From the NCBI GenBank assembly GCA_045645985.1, contig JAZRJV010000044.1, positions 1 through 64,000 of the forward strand: a stretch of DNA of 64,000 nt. Direction: 5' to 3'. The first letter of the stretch is position 1. Each line of letters opens with the position of its first letter. Below the pieces are notes generated by a model that did not search any database, had not been told where the DNA came from, and saw only the letters and a program-made list of their open reading frames with translations. Source of the DNA: RGIG9060 sp045645985. GTDB taxonomy: Bacteria > Spirochaetota > Spirochaetia > Treponematales > Treponemataceae. This document shows, piece after piece, positions 1 to 9,579 of this stretch. The position numbers were made by a program, and so were the translations under genes.

Positions 1-630
1 CTTGGCCTCCCGACTTACTACAACAGGAATCCAAGTTGTTAGATTTTCATCAAAAGCACCATTAAAATCAAAGAATTGAACTAATGTATATGGGTTATCT
101 TGGATAATCCCAGCATTTTGAAAACCGATAAAAGCAATAAACAATCCAATACCTGCAGGAATAGCAGCTTTTAAACAAACTGGCATAGATTTTGCAATAT
201 AATTTCTTGCTCCAGTAATTGAAAGGAATAAGAATACTAAACCAGAAATAAAGATAATAACAAGACCAGCTTGATATCCTTTTGTTACATCAAAACCACC
301 AAAGAAAGCTCCAGAAACAAACATTGTACAGAAAAATGCGTTTAATCCCATACCACAAGCTTGTGCAAAAGGCAATTTTGCATAAAAAGCCATAAGCAAT
401 GTTCCAACTAAAGCACCAAGGATAGAAGCAATATAAACTGCATTCCAAATTTGTCCTAATACTGTAGAATTTGCACCAGCACCAACAAGCCATCCATTAG
501 CTCCACCTGCTGCAACTTGATTAGGATTTACAAAAACGATATAAGCCATTGCAAAGAAAGTTGTAAGACCAGCAATAATTTCTTTACGAACAGTAGTACC
601 GTTTTCCTTTAATTTAAAAAATTTCTCCAT
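1..630 (-). CDS. AzgA/NCS2-type guanine-hypoxanthine permease, N-terminal part (runs off the window)
   Basis: Translating the complement from the ATG at 628-630 gives 210 open codons to the window edge, so the 3' end is missing. The protein begins MEKFFKLKENGTTVRKEIIA and continues with GLTTFFAMAYIVFVNPN, the typical start of AzgA-family proton symporters for adenine, guanine and hypoxanthine. Several hydrophobic membrane segments follow, including FAQACGMGLNAFF and GIGLFIAFIGFQNAG, both characteristic of the family. It should sit in the inner membrane and import purine bases. A strong AGGAGG ribosome site lies at 640-645, and a consensus promoter lies at 672-700. The family call is firm. The exact base specificity cannot be read from the sequence. 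Confidence 0.88.
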   Translation of the reverse strand, partial: MEKFFKLKENGTTVRKEIIAGLTTFFAMAYIVFVNPNQVAAGGANGWLVGAGANSTVLGQIWNAVYIASILGALVGTLLMAFYAKLPFAQACGMGLNAFFCTMFVSGAFFGGFDVTKGYQAGLVIIFISGLVFLFLSITGARNYIAKSMPVCLKAAIPAGIGLFIAFIGFQNAGIIQDNPYTLVQFFDFNGAFDENLTTWIPVVVSREAK

Positions 631-671
631 TTTAAAGTTCCTCCTAAGAACTATGTAATAAAAGATAACTC

Positions 672-700
672 ATTATAACACGATAGATTTTTTTTAACAA
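672..700 (-). promoter_or_regulatory. Sigma-70 type promoter of the purine permease
   Basis: On the minus strand TTGTTA (695-700) and TATAAT (672-677) are separated by 17 nt, about 40 nt upstream of the permease start codon. Consensus quality is high. No purine-riboswitch-like aptamer fits between this promoter and the gene. Confidence 0.75.
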
Positions 701-751
701 TGAAAAGTTTAAGTTTACTAAATATTTGTTTACAAAATGATAAAAAAAAAA

Positions 752-789
752 TGCCCGTGTCAAGAAAAGTTTCCTTAACTGCACCGGCA
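752..789 (-). terminator. Second minus-strand intrinsic terminator between tRNA-Gly and the permease
   Basis: On the minus strand TGCC pairs with GGCA and GTTAAG pairs with CTTGAC around a short loop, followed immediately by a run of nine T. It lies about 28 nt beyond the better tRNA-Gly terminator and upstream of the permease promoter. It therefore looks like a backup terminator insulating the permease. Confidence 0.6.
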
Positions 790-810
790 ACTATAAATAG
801 AATACAAATA

Positions 811-842
811 AAAAAAAGCAACCTTGATATCCAAGATTGCTT
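811..842 (-). terminator. Intrinsic terminator of tRNA-Gly
   Basis: A 10-bp stem (AGCAACCTTG at 817-826 with CAAGATTGCT at 832-841, one wobble) is followed on the minus strand by seven T. It starts about ten bases after the tRNA 3' end. Confidence 0.85.
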
Positions 843-851
843 TAATTAAGA

Positions 852-922
<71 letters not shown>

Positions 923-955
923 AAGTTGTTGTGCTTTTCGCTATCAACATATATA

Positions 956-984
956 TTTATAGCAAAGATAAAAAAAAGTGTCAA
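956..984 (-). promoter_or_regulatory. Promoter of tRNA-Gly
   Basis: A perfect TTGACA (979-984 on the complement) and TATAAA (956-961) are separated by 17 nt, about 33 nt ahead of the tRNA 5' end. Confidence 0.85.
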
Positions 985-1054
985 CAGTTTTTGAAAAAAT
1001 TTTGTAAAAAATTAAATTTTTTTTAGCACTTAATACTAAATAAAATATTTATAG

Positions 1055-1147
1055 CAAAATGCTCTCGGGTAAAAATGTGTCTAAGATAGCGGTTCCTCAC
1101 TGCGTTCGTCAATGCTATCTTGAGTCATTTTTACCCTACGCATTTTG
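1055..1147 (+). repeat. Nested-hairpin repeat element, copy A
   Basis: Three nested stems are seen: CAAAATGC (1055-1062) with GCATTTTG (1140-1147), GGGTAAAAATG (1067-1077) with CATTTTTACCC (1126-1136), and AAGATAGC (1083-1090) with GCTATCTT (1114-1121). The unpaired TCTC (1063-1066) faces TAC (1137-1139), and the terminal loop contains GGTTCCTCACTGCGTTCG. Other copies have the same plan and signatures with different stem sequences. The rest of 923-1394 holds the tRNA-Gly promoter, AT-rich sequence, and the palindrome and promoter ahead of the 1395 gene. Confidence 0.8.
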
Positions 1148-1285
1148 TAGCATTTTTTATTTCGTAAGTTCTATAATCTTTGTGTTTTTTTACAAATTCT
1201 ATCAATGAGGATAAAGAGAGGAAAATTTGTAAATCCAATTTTTTTGTATTAGCATTTATTATATGTAATTTTTTTTTGCAAACAT

Positions 1286-1317
1286 AAAATGACAAACTGA
1301 ATATCTTTTGTCATTTT
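1286..1317 (+). promoter_or_regulatory. Palindrome overlapping the -35 region, candidate operator
   Basis: AAAATGACAAA (1286-1296) is inverted as TTTGTCATTTT (1307-1317), a perfect 11-bp inverted repeat with a 10-nt spacer. It abuts and partly overlaps the -35 region of the promoter for the fibronectin-III lipoprotein genes. No plus-strand gene lies upstream and no T run follows, so a repressor site is more likely than a terminator. This is inference. Confidence 0.45.
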
Positions 1318-1345
1318 GTTGACTAAAAAATTTTTTTTCTATAAT
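1316..1345 (+). promoter_or_regulatory. Promoter for the fibronectin-III lipoprotein genes
   Basis: TATAAT at 1340-1345 is preceded by TTGACT at 1319-1324 (15-nt spacer) or by TTGTTG at 1316-1321 (18-nt spacer). The start codon lies 50 nt downstream. Confidence 0.55.
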
Positions 1346-1394
1346 ATAAACTTTAGGTTTTTATTTAATTTCTATAATAGAGAGGTAAATTACT

Positions 1395-4300
1395 TTGAAA
1401 AAGTCAAAATTATTTTTGTCTATTTTGCTTACAGTTTTGGCGATTTTTATTTTTGGATGCCAAAATCACCTACTTCCATCTCCAAAGGTAGAAACACCTA
1501 CAGATGACGCAGAACAAAAAAATCCAGAAGTTACAATTTGGGCTGCTCCAGAAAATTTAGTTGCAACACACGGATTAAAGGGAAAAATTGAATTAACATG
1601 GAAAGGTGTAAAATCCGCCGCAAGATACTATATTTATGAAGCTCCAACACCTTACGATAAATTTATTCAAGTTGCAGAAACAACATCAAATACTCAAAAT
1701 TATGTTCTCGAAGAAAAATCAGGAACTTCAAAATATTATAAAATTACTGCTGTAAAAAAAGATGGAGACGAAAGTCCATTTAGTACAGTTGCCCACGGAA
1801 CAACTTTGGCAAATCCAGTTATTACTTATATCGGTCAAGATGAAGAAAATTCAGATTCAGCAAGTTCAGTTCATTGGTACATGAACAACTGTAATGCTTC
1901 AACATATCAACATAATGTACGCTACACAATCAACTGTTTTGATCCAGCAGGAAATAATGTAGCAGAAAAAATTCACGACGGAAATTCAGATTTTCCTTCA
2001 ATTAAATTTGAAGATTTAACTCCAAACACAAATTACACTTATCAAGTTACAGCTTATATCGTTTCACATCAAAATGATACAGAAATTTCTGACAAAGTTG
2101 ACTCTTCAACTGCAAGAAGATTGCGCCCTAACCCACCAGAAAATTTATCAGCAACATTAGGAACATCAACTTCAGAAATTACACTTAGTTTTGAATTACC
2201 ACCTATGGTAGATGTAGCTCTCGGAAACGGAATTTACGAGCCAAAACCAATTTACTTCAAAATTTACAGAAGAGTTGCATCTGAAGAAGCAAAAGAAGAA
2301 GATTGGCAACTTATAGAAGATAACTTTAGTTATGGTGAAAAAGACACAAACGGAAATTTTGTTGCAGGATTTTCATCACAATACACACCATCAAATCCTG
2401 AAACACCATACGAACCTGGTCAAACAGTAACTTACACAGATATTGCTGATATATCAGAAATTAAACGCGGAATTATGTATGAATACAAAATTCAATCTTA
2501 TGCTGACGAAACTCCTCGCGAAATCAGTTCTAATTTGTCATACGCAACAACACAAGGTTTCTTGATGGCAGTTCCTAAGTTTGAAATAACAGATATTGAA
2601 TACACAGACAACGAACTTACAGGAACAGAAAGACAATATGTACATGTAAGTGCAAACCATACTTTAACTTGGGATAACATTGGTACAGAAGAAAATTACG
2701 AGTTTATTGTTATACAAGAAAAATCATTACTTGAAGGTGATGGCGGAGATGGTTCAATAGTAGATACACAACAAAATATTTATTCAACTATTGAAGAACT
2801 AAACAACGAAAAAATCTCTTTTGATTTATCTTCAAATCCAGAAAACACAAGAGGATACTACAAATATTCAATTTATATTGTTAAAAAAGGCGAAACTGAT
2901 ATTAACAATGCAATTACATCAACATCAACTATTGGTCAACTTTTAATTACAAATGATGTTGATACTCCAAAAGTAAAGTTTTTCTCAGTAACAAACAACT
3001 ATAAAGATAAAATCATTGTTGAATGGGATTTTAATTCAGCATACAGATATAAACTTGTATATATTGAAGATGGTTCTGTAGAAGAAAATCCAATTTCACA
3101 AGAAGAAATGGATGCAATTTTGAAAGATAAAGTAGATGGTGATACTATCTCCTATACACATATTACAGAATCAGGAACAAAACGCAGTTATAAAATTTAT
3201 CCAACTTCAAGTCAAACAGAAACAAACTTACCAATTTTAACTGGTTCAACTTTAGCAATTCCACAAGTTGAAAATTCAAATTTATTCCACGAAAAAATTG
3301 CACTAAATTGGAATGAAATTGAAGCAGATACATTTGATATTTCAGCAAAATATCAAAATTCATCAACAGCAAACGCAAATCCTATTGAAAGCGTAAAACT
3401 CAATGTGGAAGAACTCAAATCTCTTGAACAAAATCCTTTTGAATACACTTTTAACAATCCTACAGGGTTTGACAAAGTTTCTGTATCTGGATTACCAATC
3501 GATATAACTGTTAAAGCAAATAAACAAGTAACAAAGCAAATTCTCAAACTAGAAAATGTTGAAGCAGAATCTATCGAAGAAATGTATTCAATTTCAGATG
3601 AAAATCTTGATTACACAGAATCAACAGAAACTAAAATTACAACAAAAACTGTTGGACCTGCTTTATTAAATGCAAATTCAACACCATCACAAAGTACAAC
3701 ATCATTAATCTTGAATTGGAATAAAATTGAAGGTGCAACAGCTTACGCAATTATCCGAACACAATATTCTTTTAATAAAAATTATGTTGAAGAATATAAA
3801 AATACTCAAAAATACCTTATTACAGAAAATAACGGTGTTATAACAATAACAAGTCCAGGTAGCGTTGATGATGAAGGATTAATTCCTGCAAATGTAAAAG
3901 TTACATTAAATAACGGAGTTTTTACATTAACAGATAATGATATTAACAATCCTGACAATACTAATGGATGGCAAATTTCACAATCACAAATTAGTTGGGG
4001 TGCTCCTTACGAATATGTTGTAATTCCTCTAGTTTCTGAAAACGATATGCCAGAATACGATGTGGATAATTCTAGACCAACAAGTTTTGTTCTTCCTTCA
4101 GTAACATACAATAACTTACCTTATTCACGCACTTCTGCTTTTGGATATGGTTGGAATATTACAGCCACAAAAGGAACTTATGCTTCTAAACAGGCTGAAA
4201 GCGGAAAATTACTTGTAAACGACTCAATTTATATTACATGGAAAAAACCACATCTTTTTCAAAGTCAAAATCCTTCCTATGCGATTTACAGACGAGAAGA

Positions 4301-5411
4301 AAATTCTTCTGCATGGACAAAGATTGGTACAACACAAAACACATTATCTTATGTTGATACTTCTGTTTCAGAAGGCGTTGTATACGAATATCAAGTAGGA
4401 TTAATTTCAGGACATTTAAACTCAGATCCTAGCACAGATACAGAATATATCGCACAGTCAGATACACTCAAAGATTCAAAATATACAGAAGAAAAATTAG
4501 CAAGTGGATTTATTCTTCCTAAACCTACAATGATGAGTGCTTCAAGAAATGCAAGAGCAGGAAATACAGAACTTATTTCTTGGTTATCTGCACAAGTTGG
4601 TAAAGTTAATAACAGAATGATTGATGGTTACGCCATCGAAGTTTATAACAATAATATTGATGCAAATTGGCACTTAATCAAATCTTTTGATATTGCAGAT
4701 TTAGGAAAATCAAATTATGAATTTGCAAGAGATGTTGATAATTCAGCAGGCTTATTAAAAGTCCTACGAGATTACAAACACTACTTTAGAATTAGAGCCT
4801 TTACAAAACAAGATGATAAAATCACTTACAGCAAAGAACCAAGTTATACATGGTCAGATGGTGGCGAAAACAACTATGTTAAATGGGGATGTAGACAGAT
4901 AACTATTGATGAATTTACAAAAGCATCTCTTATTGGCATGAGTACAGGTATGTACAAAGCCAGAGGTACAGAAGGCTGTAATGACGATGGAAAAGATATT
5001 GATGGTTTAAATTCTGATAGTACATATAATGCAGCAACAGACTTCACAGTACACTTGGAATATAACAACTACAAAGCATTACATCAACCTAAAACAAACA
5101 AAGGTGAAGTAGCTACGGTATCTATAAGTGGATACCTAAAAGCTAGAGGGGGGTTAGCAGGGGCTTATCAAACTCACTATTGGACTCATACTACTATGTC
5201 AATAGAATACCTTGGAACTTCTAGTTATGGTACATTAAAAATCAATGGAGAAGACAAAAAAGGTAGTGATAAAGTTTCACGAAACTCAGGAACTATTGAT
5301 GTTACTTACAATGGAACTTCCAAAACTTATAATATGGGGAATAATCCTGGTTTTACACTTCCTTTTGCTGTAAAAGGTGGTTACTTAAACGATACCGAGG
5401 AATGGAAATAA
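1395..5411 (+). CDS. Large fibronectin type III repeat lipoprotein
   Basis: This is a 1338-residue exported protein. The start is TTG at 1395, supported by GAGAGG about 10 nt upstream; no ATG precedes the signal sequence. Residues 1-22 form a lipoprotein signal with lipobox IFGC, so Cys22 should be acylated and the protein membrane-anchored, probably surface-exposed. From about residue 50 there is a chain of fibronectin-III-like modules with recurring W-x-x-(V/I) and YxIYR-type strands, for example ELTWKGVKSAARYYIYEA and NPSYAIYRREENSSAWTKIG. The last 150 residues or so form a different domain that resembles the C-terminal domain of the next gene (FTVHLEYNNY here, ARITMHYDNY there). Ligand and function are unknown; adhesion or polysaccharide binding is a guess. 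Confidence 0.85.
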   Translation: MKKSKLFLSILLTVLAIFIFGCQNHLLPSPKVETPTDDAEQKNPEVTIWAAPENLVATHGLKGKIELTWKGVKSAARYYIYEAPTPYDKFIQVAETTSNTQNYVLEEKSGTSKYYKITAVKKDGDESPFSTVAHGTTLANPVITYIGQDEENSDSASSVHWYMNNCNASTYQHNVRYTINCFDPAGNNVAEKIHDGNSDFPSIKFEDLTPNTNYTYQVTAYIVSHQNDTEISDKVDSSTARRLRPNPPENLSATLGTSTSEITLSFELPPMVDVALGNGIYEPKPIYFKIYRRVASEEAKEEDWQLIEDNFSYGEKDTNGNFVAGFSSQYTPSNPETPYEPGQTVTYTDIADISEIKRGIMYEYKIQSYADETPREISSNLSYATTQGFLMAVPKFEITDIEYTDNELTGTERQYVHVSANHTLTWDNIGTEENYEFIVIQEKSLLEGDGGDGSIVDTQQNIYSTIEELNNEKISFDLSSNPENTRGYYKYSIYIVKKGETDINNAITSTSTIGQLLITNDVDTPKVKFFSVTNNYKDKIIVEWDFNSAYRYKLVYIEDGSVEENPISQEEMDAILKDKVDGDTISYTHITESGTKRSYKIYPTSSQTETNLPILTGSTLAIPQVENSNLFHEKIALNWNEIEADTFDISAKYQNSSTANANPIESVKLNVEELKSLEQNPFEYTFNNPTGFDKVSVSGLPIDITVKANKQVTKQILKLENVEAESIEEMYSISDENLDYTESTETKITTKTVGPALLNANSTPSQSTTSLILNWNKIEGATAYAIIRTQYSFNKNYVEEYKNTQKYLITENNGVITITSPGSVDDEGLIPANVKVTLNNGVFTLTDNDINNPDNTNGWQISQSQISWGAPYEYVVIPLVSENDMPEYDVDNSRPTSFVLPSVTYNNLPYSRTSAFGYGWNITATKGTYASKQAESGKLLVNDSIYITWKKPHLFQSQNPSYAIYRREENSSAWTKIGTTQNTLSYVDTSVSEGVVYEYQVGLISGHLNSDPSTDTEYIAQSDTLKDSKYTEEKLASGFILPKPTMMSASRNARAGNTELISWLSAQVGKVNNRMIDGYAIEVYNNNIDANWHLIKSFDIADLGKSNYEFARDVDNSAGLLKVLRDYKHYFRIRAFTKQDDKITYSKEPSYTWSDGGENNYVKWGCRQITIDEFTKASLIGMSTGMYKARGTEGCNDDGKDIDGLNSDSTYNAATDFTVHLEYNNYKALHQPKTNKGEVATVSISGYLKARGGLAGAYQTHYWTHTTMSIEYLGTSSYGTLKINGEDKKGSDKVSRNSGTIDVTYNGTSKTYNMGNNPGFTLPFAVKGGYLNDTEEWK

Positions 5412-5424
5412 GGAGTCACACAAT

Positions 5425-7614
5425 ATGAAACACAATAAACTTATTTTAACAATATTTATCGTTTTACTGGCACTTACCTCCTGTACGCAAATGTTTCAAC
5501 CTAAATTGCCAATGGATACAGAATCAAGTTCTTCACTTGGAGCTATGTTAGCCGTTAAAGAAGAAATTTCTCAACTTGAAACTCCAAAACAAGTATTTGT
5601 TAGTCAAGGACAAAATCCTACAGATATTTTGCTTAGTTGGGATGCCGTAAAAGGTGCAACTTCTTACACTATAGAACGAGCAATTATTACAGACCCTACA
5701 ATTACAACAGTTCCAGACGAAAGCGAATTTGAAATCATCAAAAAATTTGTATACGATACAACTTACACAGACGAAGTTTTAACTGATAAAGAAGCTCATT
5801 ATCAGTCAGAAGCTTATACAAATAATTATAAATACTACTACAGAATTGTTGCTCAAAATCCACGAACTTCCTACGATCCAAGTTTACCAACAGAACCTGT
5901 TTACGGTACATTATTCAATCCAGTTTTGCGCGTAAATGCTGATTTAGGAAAAACAACTGACTCAATTACAGTTTATTGGGATGAAGTTCCTAATGCAAAG
6001 ACTTACCAAATTTGGCGAGGTGTAAATTCCAACGGAACAGGAATGGAACTTATTGCAAATATCAATGGTACAAAAGACAATCTTACTCAAAAATTATTCT
6101 ATAAAAATAAAGTTGATTTTTCAGAACAAGGTATTGAATTTTACTACAAAGTAATTCCTGTAAACGAATCTGGCATTGAATCAGTAAGTTCACCTTTAGC
6201 AATGGGATTTTCTTTGATGGCAGGTGCACCTGTTGCTCCTTCAACTGTTACAGTTTCTAACGGGCGAGGTACAAAAAACTCAATAGAAATTTCATGGAGT
6301 ACAGTAACAGCTGATGGAGAAGTAAAATATGCAATTTATAGAACTTCTTCTGTAGACTCTTCATTAACACAACTAACAGCAGATTGTGTATCTACAACTT
6401 TTACAGACTCAAAAGCATTAAAACCTAATGTTTACTATTACTATCAAGTGCAATCATACATTATTGATGAAGAAACTGGGGAAAAATTAAAATCTCCAAT
6501 GTCAGATACAGGTGCTGGGTCTAAAAACCAAGTAGAAGGATTTATTTTATCAGCTCCAACTTCAATACAGGTTGATAAAACTCAATTATCATGGCTTCCT
6601 GCAATCGGAAACACAGAAGAACAATCACTTTATACATACAACATCTATTTATCTGCTAATGAAAAAGATGGTTATACACTTGATGAAACAGTTTCTTTAA
6701 CACCAAGTGAAGACGGAAGAATTTATCATAATGTAAAAGTTGCAGAATTTTACAAAATTTCAACTGTCTACAACGGAATTGAAAGTGCATTAAGTGAAGC
6801 GGTAGCACCTTCTCCAGAAGCTGCAACAAATGTTGTTGCTTCCACAAATAAAAATATTGGTTCATCTTATTATCCAAATGCAAACGGAGTTTATCCTGTA
6901 CAAATCACATGGAAAGCCCCTGCAGAAAATAGTTTAAGTGGGTACAATGTTTATCGTTCAACAAAACCTGATTCAGGATTTAGAAAAATAAACGAAACTC
7001 CAATTTTACATATTTCTGGAACAAAAGATTATTCATTTATTGATGAAAACGAAACTGCAAAAACTAGAACTTATTACTATTATAAAGTTCTTTCTGTAAA
7101 CTCTCTTGAACAAGGTTCTGAATATTCTTCAACCGAAAAAGGTTACGGGGCATTATCACCAGAACAATACATGAGAGAATACAACAAAACTGCTATCAAT
7201 TCACAAACAAAACTTACTTTAATGCACAAAAGTAATGATATGGATAAACTTGGTTCCGAAACAGCTAACGGAAGCATAAGTGGTACTTTATCTTACAATG
7301 CAAAAGTTGATGGAGTTGGTGCAAGAATTACAATGCACTATGATAATTATGCCGATTATTACATCATCGACAAAGATAAATCCTCAGGTGTTTACTTCCT
7401 TATCACAGGTGATACAAATACAAGTGCAAATATGTCTGCCAACGGAACAATGGACGGAACTGTAGTTTGTAAAGGTATGTATCCGGGTAAAGTTATTTAC
7501 GACAAAATCCAAATTAAAGGTGGTGCCGCTGGAGGTGGTACTTACGGAATTATTCGTGAAGGCTTTGATGGTCAAGTACAAGTTGACTGGAAAGTTGGAG
7601 AAGAAGGCCGTTAA
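5425..7614 (+). CDS. Fibronectin type III repeat lipoprotein, paralogue of the upstream gene
   Basis: This is a 729-residue lipoprotein with signal peptide 1-20 and lipobox LTSC (Cys20). It starts at ATG 5425, 13 nt after the previous stop, with AGGAG just upstream, so it is in the same operon. About five fibronectin-III-like modules follow, with units such as ILLSWDAVKGATSYTIERA and ISWSTVTADGEVKYAIYRT. The C-terminal 150 residues or so form a Gly/Asn/Thr-rich domain (VDGVGARITMHYDNYADYY, GGAAGGGTYG) related to that of the larger neighbour. The pair probably arose by duplication and shares a surface role. No enzymatic motif is visible. Confidence 0.85.
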   Translation: MKHNKLILTIFIVLLALTSCTQMFQPKLPMDTESSSSLGAMLAVKEEISQLETPKQVFVSQGQNPTDILLSWDAVKGATSYTIERAIITDPTITTVPDESEFEIIKKFVYDTTYTDEVLTDKEAHYQSEAYTNNYKYYYRIVAQNPRTSYDPSLPTEPVYGTLFNPVLRVNADLGKTTDSITVYWDEVPNAKTYQIWRGVNSNGTGMELIANINGTKDNLTQKLFYKNKVDFSEQGIEFYYKVIPVNESGIESVSSPLAMGFSLMAGAPVAPSTVTVSNGRGTKNSIEISWSTVTADGEVKYAIYRTSSVDSSLTQLTADCVSTTFTDSKALKPNVYYYYQVQSYIIDEETGEKLKSPMSDTGAGSKNQVEGFILSAPTSIQVDKTQLSWLPAIGNTEEQSLYTYNIYLSANEKDGYTLDETVSLTPSEDGRIYHNVKVAEFYKISTVYNGIESALSEAVAPSPEAATNVVASTNKNIGSSYYPNANGVYPVQITWKAPAENSLSGYNVYRSTKPDSGFRKINETPILHISGTKDYSFIDENETAKTRTYYYYKVLSVNSLEQGSEYSSTEKGYGALSPEQYMREYNKTAINSQTKLTLMHKSNDMDKLGSETANGSISGTLSYNAKVDGVGARITMHYDNYADYYIIDKDKSSGVYFLITGDTNTSANMSANGTMDGTVVCKGMYPGKVIYDKIQIKGGAAGGGTYGIIREGFDGQVQVDWKVGEEGR

Positions 7615-7662
7615 TAAAAAAATGCTGAATTTCACAAAGTTATGTGTAAATTCAGCATAAAA
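7614..7662. other. Inverted repeat between two lipoprotein genes
   Basis: ATGCTGAATTT is inverted as AAATTCAGCAT with a loop of about 15 nt. On the plus strand both flanks are A-rich and no T run follows, so it is not a standard terminator for the upstream gene. It may stabilise or process the mRNA. On the minus strand a T run follows, but no minus gene ends here. Confidence 0.5.
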
Positions 7663-7689
7663 AATAATACAATTTATGAGGAAAACATA

Positions 7690-8034
7690 ATGAAAACTAA
7701 ATTTATTTTGATAAACATTTTTGCAATTTTATTTACTTGTATTTTACTAGGATGTACTACTCCTAGCCCATTTATTGGAACTTGGTCAGATAATGTTGGA
7801 AACACAATTACCTTTGGTGTAGAAAACGATTTTAATGCATCTATATTAAATTCAGCAGAAGAATCAGTTAATTATACTGGTACTTATACAGTGATTTACA
7901 ACTCTTTATTTCTTCAAACAGATAATTTAGAAATTGTAACAGAATGGGATATTAGAGGCGCAATGCTTTATCTTGAATGGACTGATTCAGATAAATTTAG
8001 CCAAAAATTAACACTCTATAAAACTAAGAACTAA
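7690..8034 (+). CDS. Small lipoprotein with a lipocalin-like fold signature
   Basis: I place the start at ATG 7690 because GAGGA precedes it and the resulting 114-residue protein opens with a clean lipoprotein signal (lipobox LLGC, Cys22). The longer in-frame start at 7642 lies in the inverted repeat and would spoil the signal peptide. After the Cys the protein has FIGTWSDNVGNTITFG and alternating strands ending QKLTLYK, the pattern of small lipocalin-like lipoproteins. It follows the two fibronectin-III lipoproteins and precedes another exported protein, so a shared envelope role is plausible. No specific function is recognised. Confidence 0.75.
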   Translation: MKTKFILINIFAILFTCILLGCTTPSPFIGTWSDNVGNTITFGVENDFNASILNSAEESVNYTGTYTVIYNSLFLQTDNLEIVTEWDIRGAMLYLEWTDSDKFSQKLTLYKTKN

Positions 8035-8052
8035 TTTATTTTTAGGTGAATT

Positions 8053-8790
8053 ATGTACAAAAAAATATTTTTATTTATTTTAATATTTTCAATCACATCA
8101 TTTGCATTTACACAAGAATCTGAGCAAAATTCTAACTCAGTTACAGTAAATACAGAAAATGAAGCTAATAAAAATGAACACATAAATCCTAAAACAGGAT
8201 TTCCTCTTATCACTGATAAACCATTTGTAATTTTTGATTATGGACTCACAACTTCATGGGTAAATCGTGTAATAAAACAAGAAGAATACGGCAGAAGTAA
8301 TTTTAACTTTCAGGATTTTCTTGTTGGTGGATATATTTCTATGCAAACTCAAAACATGAAACCTCTCAACAGCGTAATCCGACTTGCAGGTTATTATCCA
8401 TTTTCATTTACATTTAATGAAGTTCCTCAAGTAAGTAAGGCGATTTTGCGTGGTAGTGCTGATTTATTTGCTGGAATTTTGTTCGAACTTGATATGTGGA
8501 ATTATTTAAGAATAAATCTTTCTCCGGGAATGCATGTTTATTATCAATACAGCGATAGATACAACTATGTGCATGTAGGAGGAGCACTTTTAGCAAATCT
8601 AGAACTTCCAATTGCTCAATGTTGGACAATAAAGTTAGACGGAATTGCATCTTTAGATTACGCAAACTTAGGGTCTAATAAAGATATTGAAGTATACGAT
8701 GTTTGTTGGCAATATCAACTTGATGTAGGTTTTAGATACAGCAAAAAAGCTCTAAATAAATACAATTACTTAAAACAGCCAACTGAGTAA
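8053..8790 (+). CDS. Exported protein, probable small outer-membrane beta-barrel
   Basis: This is a 245-residue protein beginning MYKKIFLFILIFSITSFAFT, a Sec signal peptide with a likely cut near FAFT-Q. After a charged, low-complexity stretch (residues 22-40) come alternating aromatic segments such as FVIFDYGLTTSWVNRVI, LRINLSPGMHVYYQYSD and YQLDVGFRYSKKAL, typical of short membrane beta-strands. It starts 18 nt after the small lipoprotein gene with an AGG site at 8045-8047. It closes the plus-strand run and converges on rnc with 25 nt between stops. No named family is recognised. Confidence 0.7.
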   Translation: MYKKIFLFILIFSITSFAFTQESEQNSNSVTVNTENEANKNEHINPKTGFPLITDKPFVIFDYGLTTSWVNRVIKQEEYGRSNFNFQDFLVGGYISMQTQNMKPLNSVIRLAGYYPFSFTFNEVPQVSKAILRGSADLFAGILFELDMWNYLRINLSPGMHVYYQYSDRYNYVHVGGALLANLELPIAQCWTIKLDGIASLDYANLGSNKDIEVYDVCWQYQLDVGFRYSKKALNKYNYLKQPTE

Positions 8791-8815
8791 AATAATTAGT
8801 AAAATTAACGCTTGA

Positions 8816-9568
8816 TTATTCAGAAATTTCTTTACAAAGGGTTGAATAAGCTAGTTTTGCAACAGCTTGTTCAGCCTCTTTTTTATTTTTGCCCTTTGCA
8901 GGCCCAAAAACTTGGTCATCTAATCTAACTTGAACTAAAAAAACTCTATCGTGGTCAGGTCCTGTTGTTTCAACAAGTTCATAACGAGGACACTTTTTAT
9001 ATTTTTTTTGAAACCACTCTTGTAAAAGAGTTTTATAATCTTTTTGGTGTTTATTTTTTAAAACTTTTTCAACTTCGTCAATAATAAATTTTAATACAAA
9101 TTTTTCGGCATCTCTATACCCAGAATCTAGATAATAAGCACCGATTATCGCTTCCATTGAATCTGCAAGAATTGCTTTTTTTGTTCTTCCACCGGATAAT
9201 TCCTCGCCTTTTCCTAGCACAAGACATTTATCAACACCGATTTTTAATGCAATTTGTGATAATGTTGCTTCTGAAACTACGATAGATTTAATTCGTGCAA
9301 GTTCACCTTCTGGTTGGTCAGTTAAATCATTATATAACAAGGATGCTGTAACCATACCTAAAACTGCATCGCCCAAAAATTCAAGGCGTTCATTATTTTG
9401 AGTATGAGATAAATCTCTTTTCCCTGCTTCGTTATTATATGACCTATGATGAAAAGCTAAATCCAAAAGAAAGATATCCTTAAATCGAATACCCACATTC
9501 TTTTGAAACGCACTGAGAAGATTTTTTCTTGTAGATGATAATTTTGGTTTGGATGGAATAAAATTCAT
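8816..9568 (-). CDS. rnc: Ribonuclease III
   Basis: This 250-residue enzyme cleaves double-stranded RNA in rRNA maturation and mRNA turnover. The RNase III signature NERLEFLGDAVLGM lies at residues 59-72 and the second catalytic stretch DSMEAIIGAYYLD at 136-148, including the metal-binding Asp and Glu. A double-stranded RNA-binding domain occupies about 175-245 (KTLLQEWFQKKYK, then KNKKEAEQAVAKLAYSTL). Length is normal. The gene follows acpP, a common bacterial pairing. The ATG at 9566-9568 has no good Shine-Dalgarno sequence, and a hairpin sits in the 58-nt gap to acpP, a possible self-cleavage site. Confidence 0.97.
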   Translation of the reverse strand: MNFIPSKPKLSSTRKNLLSAFQKNVGIRFKDIFLLDLAFHHRSYNNEAGKRDLSHTQNNERLEFLGDAVLGMVTASLLYNDLTDQPEGELARIKSIVVSEATLSQIALKIGVDKCLVLGKGEELSGGRTKKAILADSMEAIIGAYYLDSGYRDAEKFVLKFIIDEVEKVLKNKHQKDYKTLLQEWFQKKYKKCPRYELVETTGPDHDRVFLVQVRLDDQVFGPAKGKNKKEAEQAVAKLAYSTLCKEISE

Positions 9569-9579
9569 AATTTTGAGTC

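Noticed and set aside
640..850. Purine riboswitch before the permease
   Set aside because: The promoter at 672-700 leaves only about 35 nt of leader, too short for an aptamer. The structured part at 752-789 lies upstream of that promoter and looks like a terminator.
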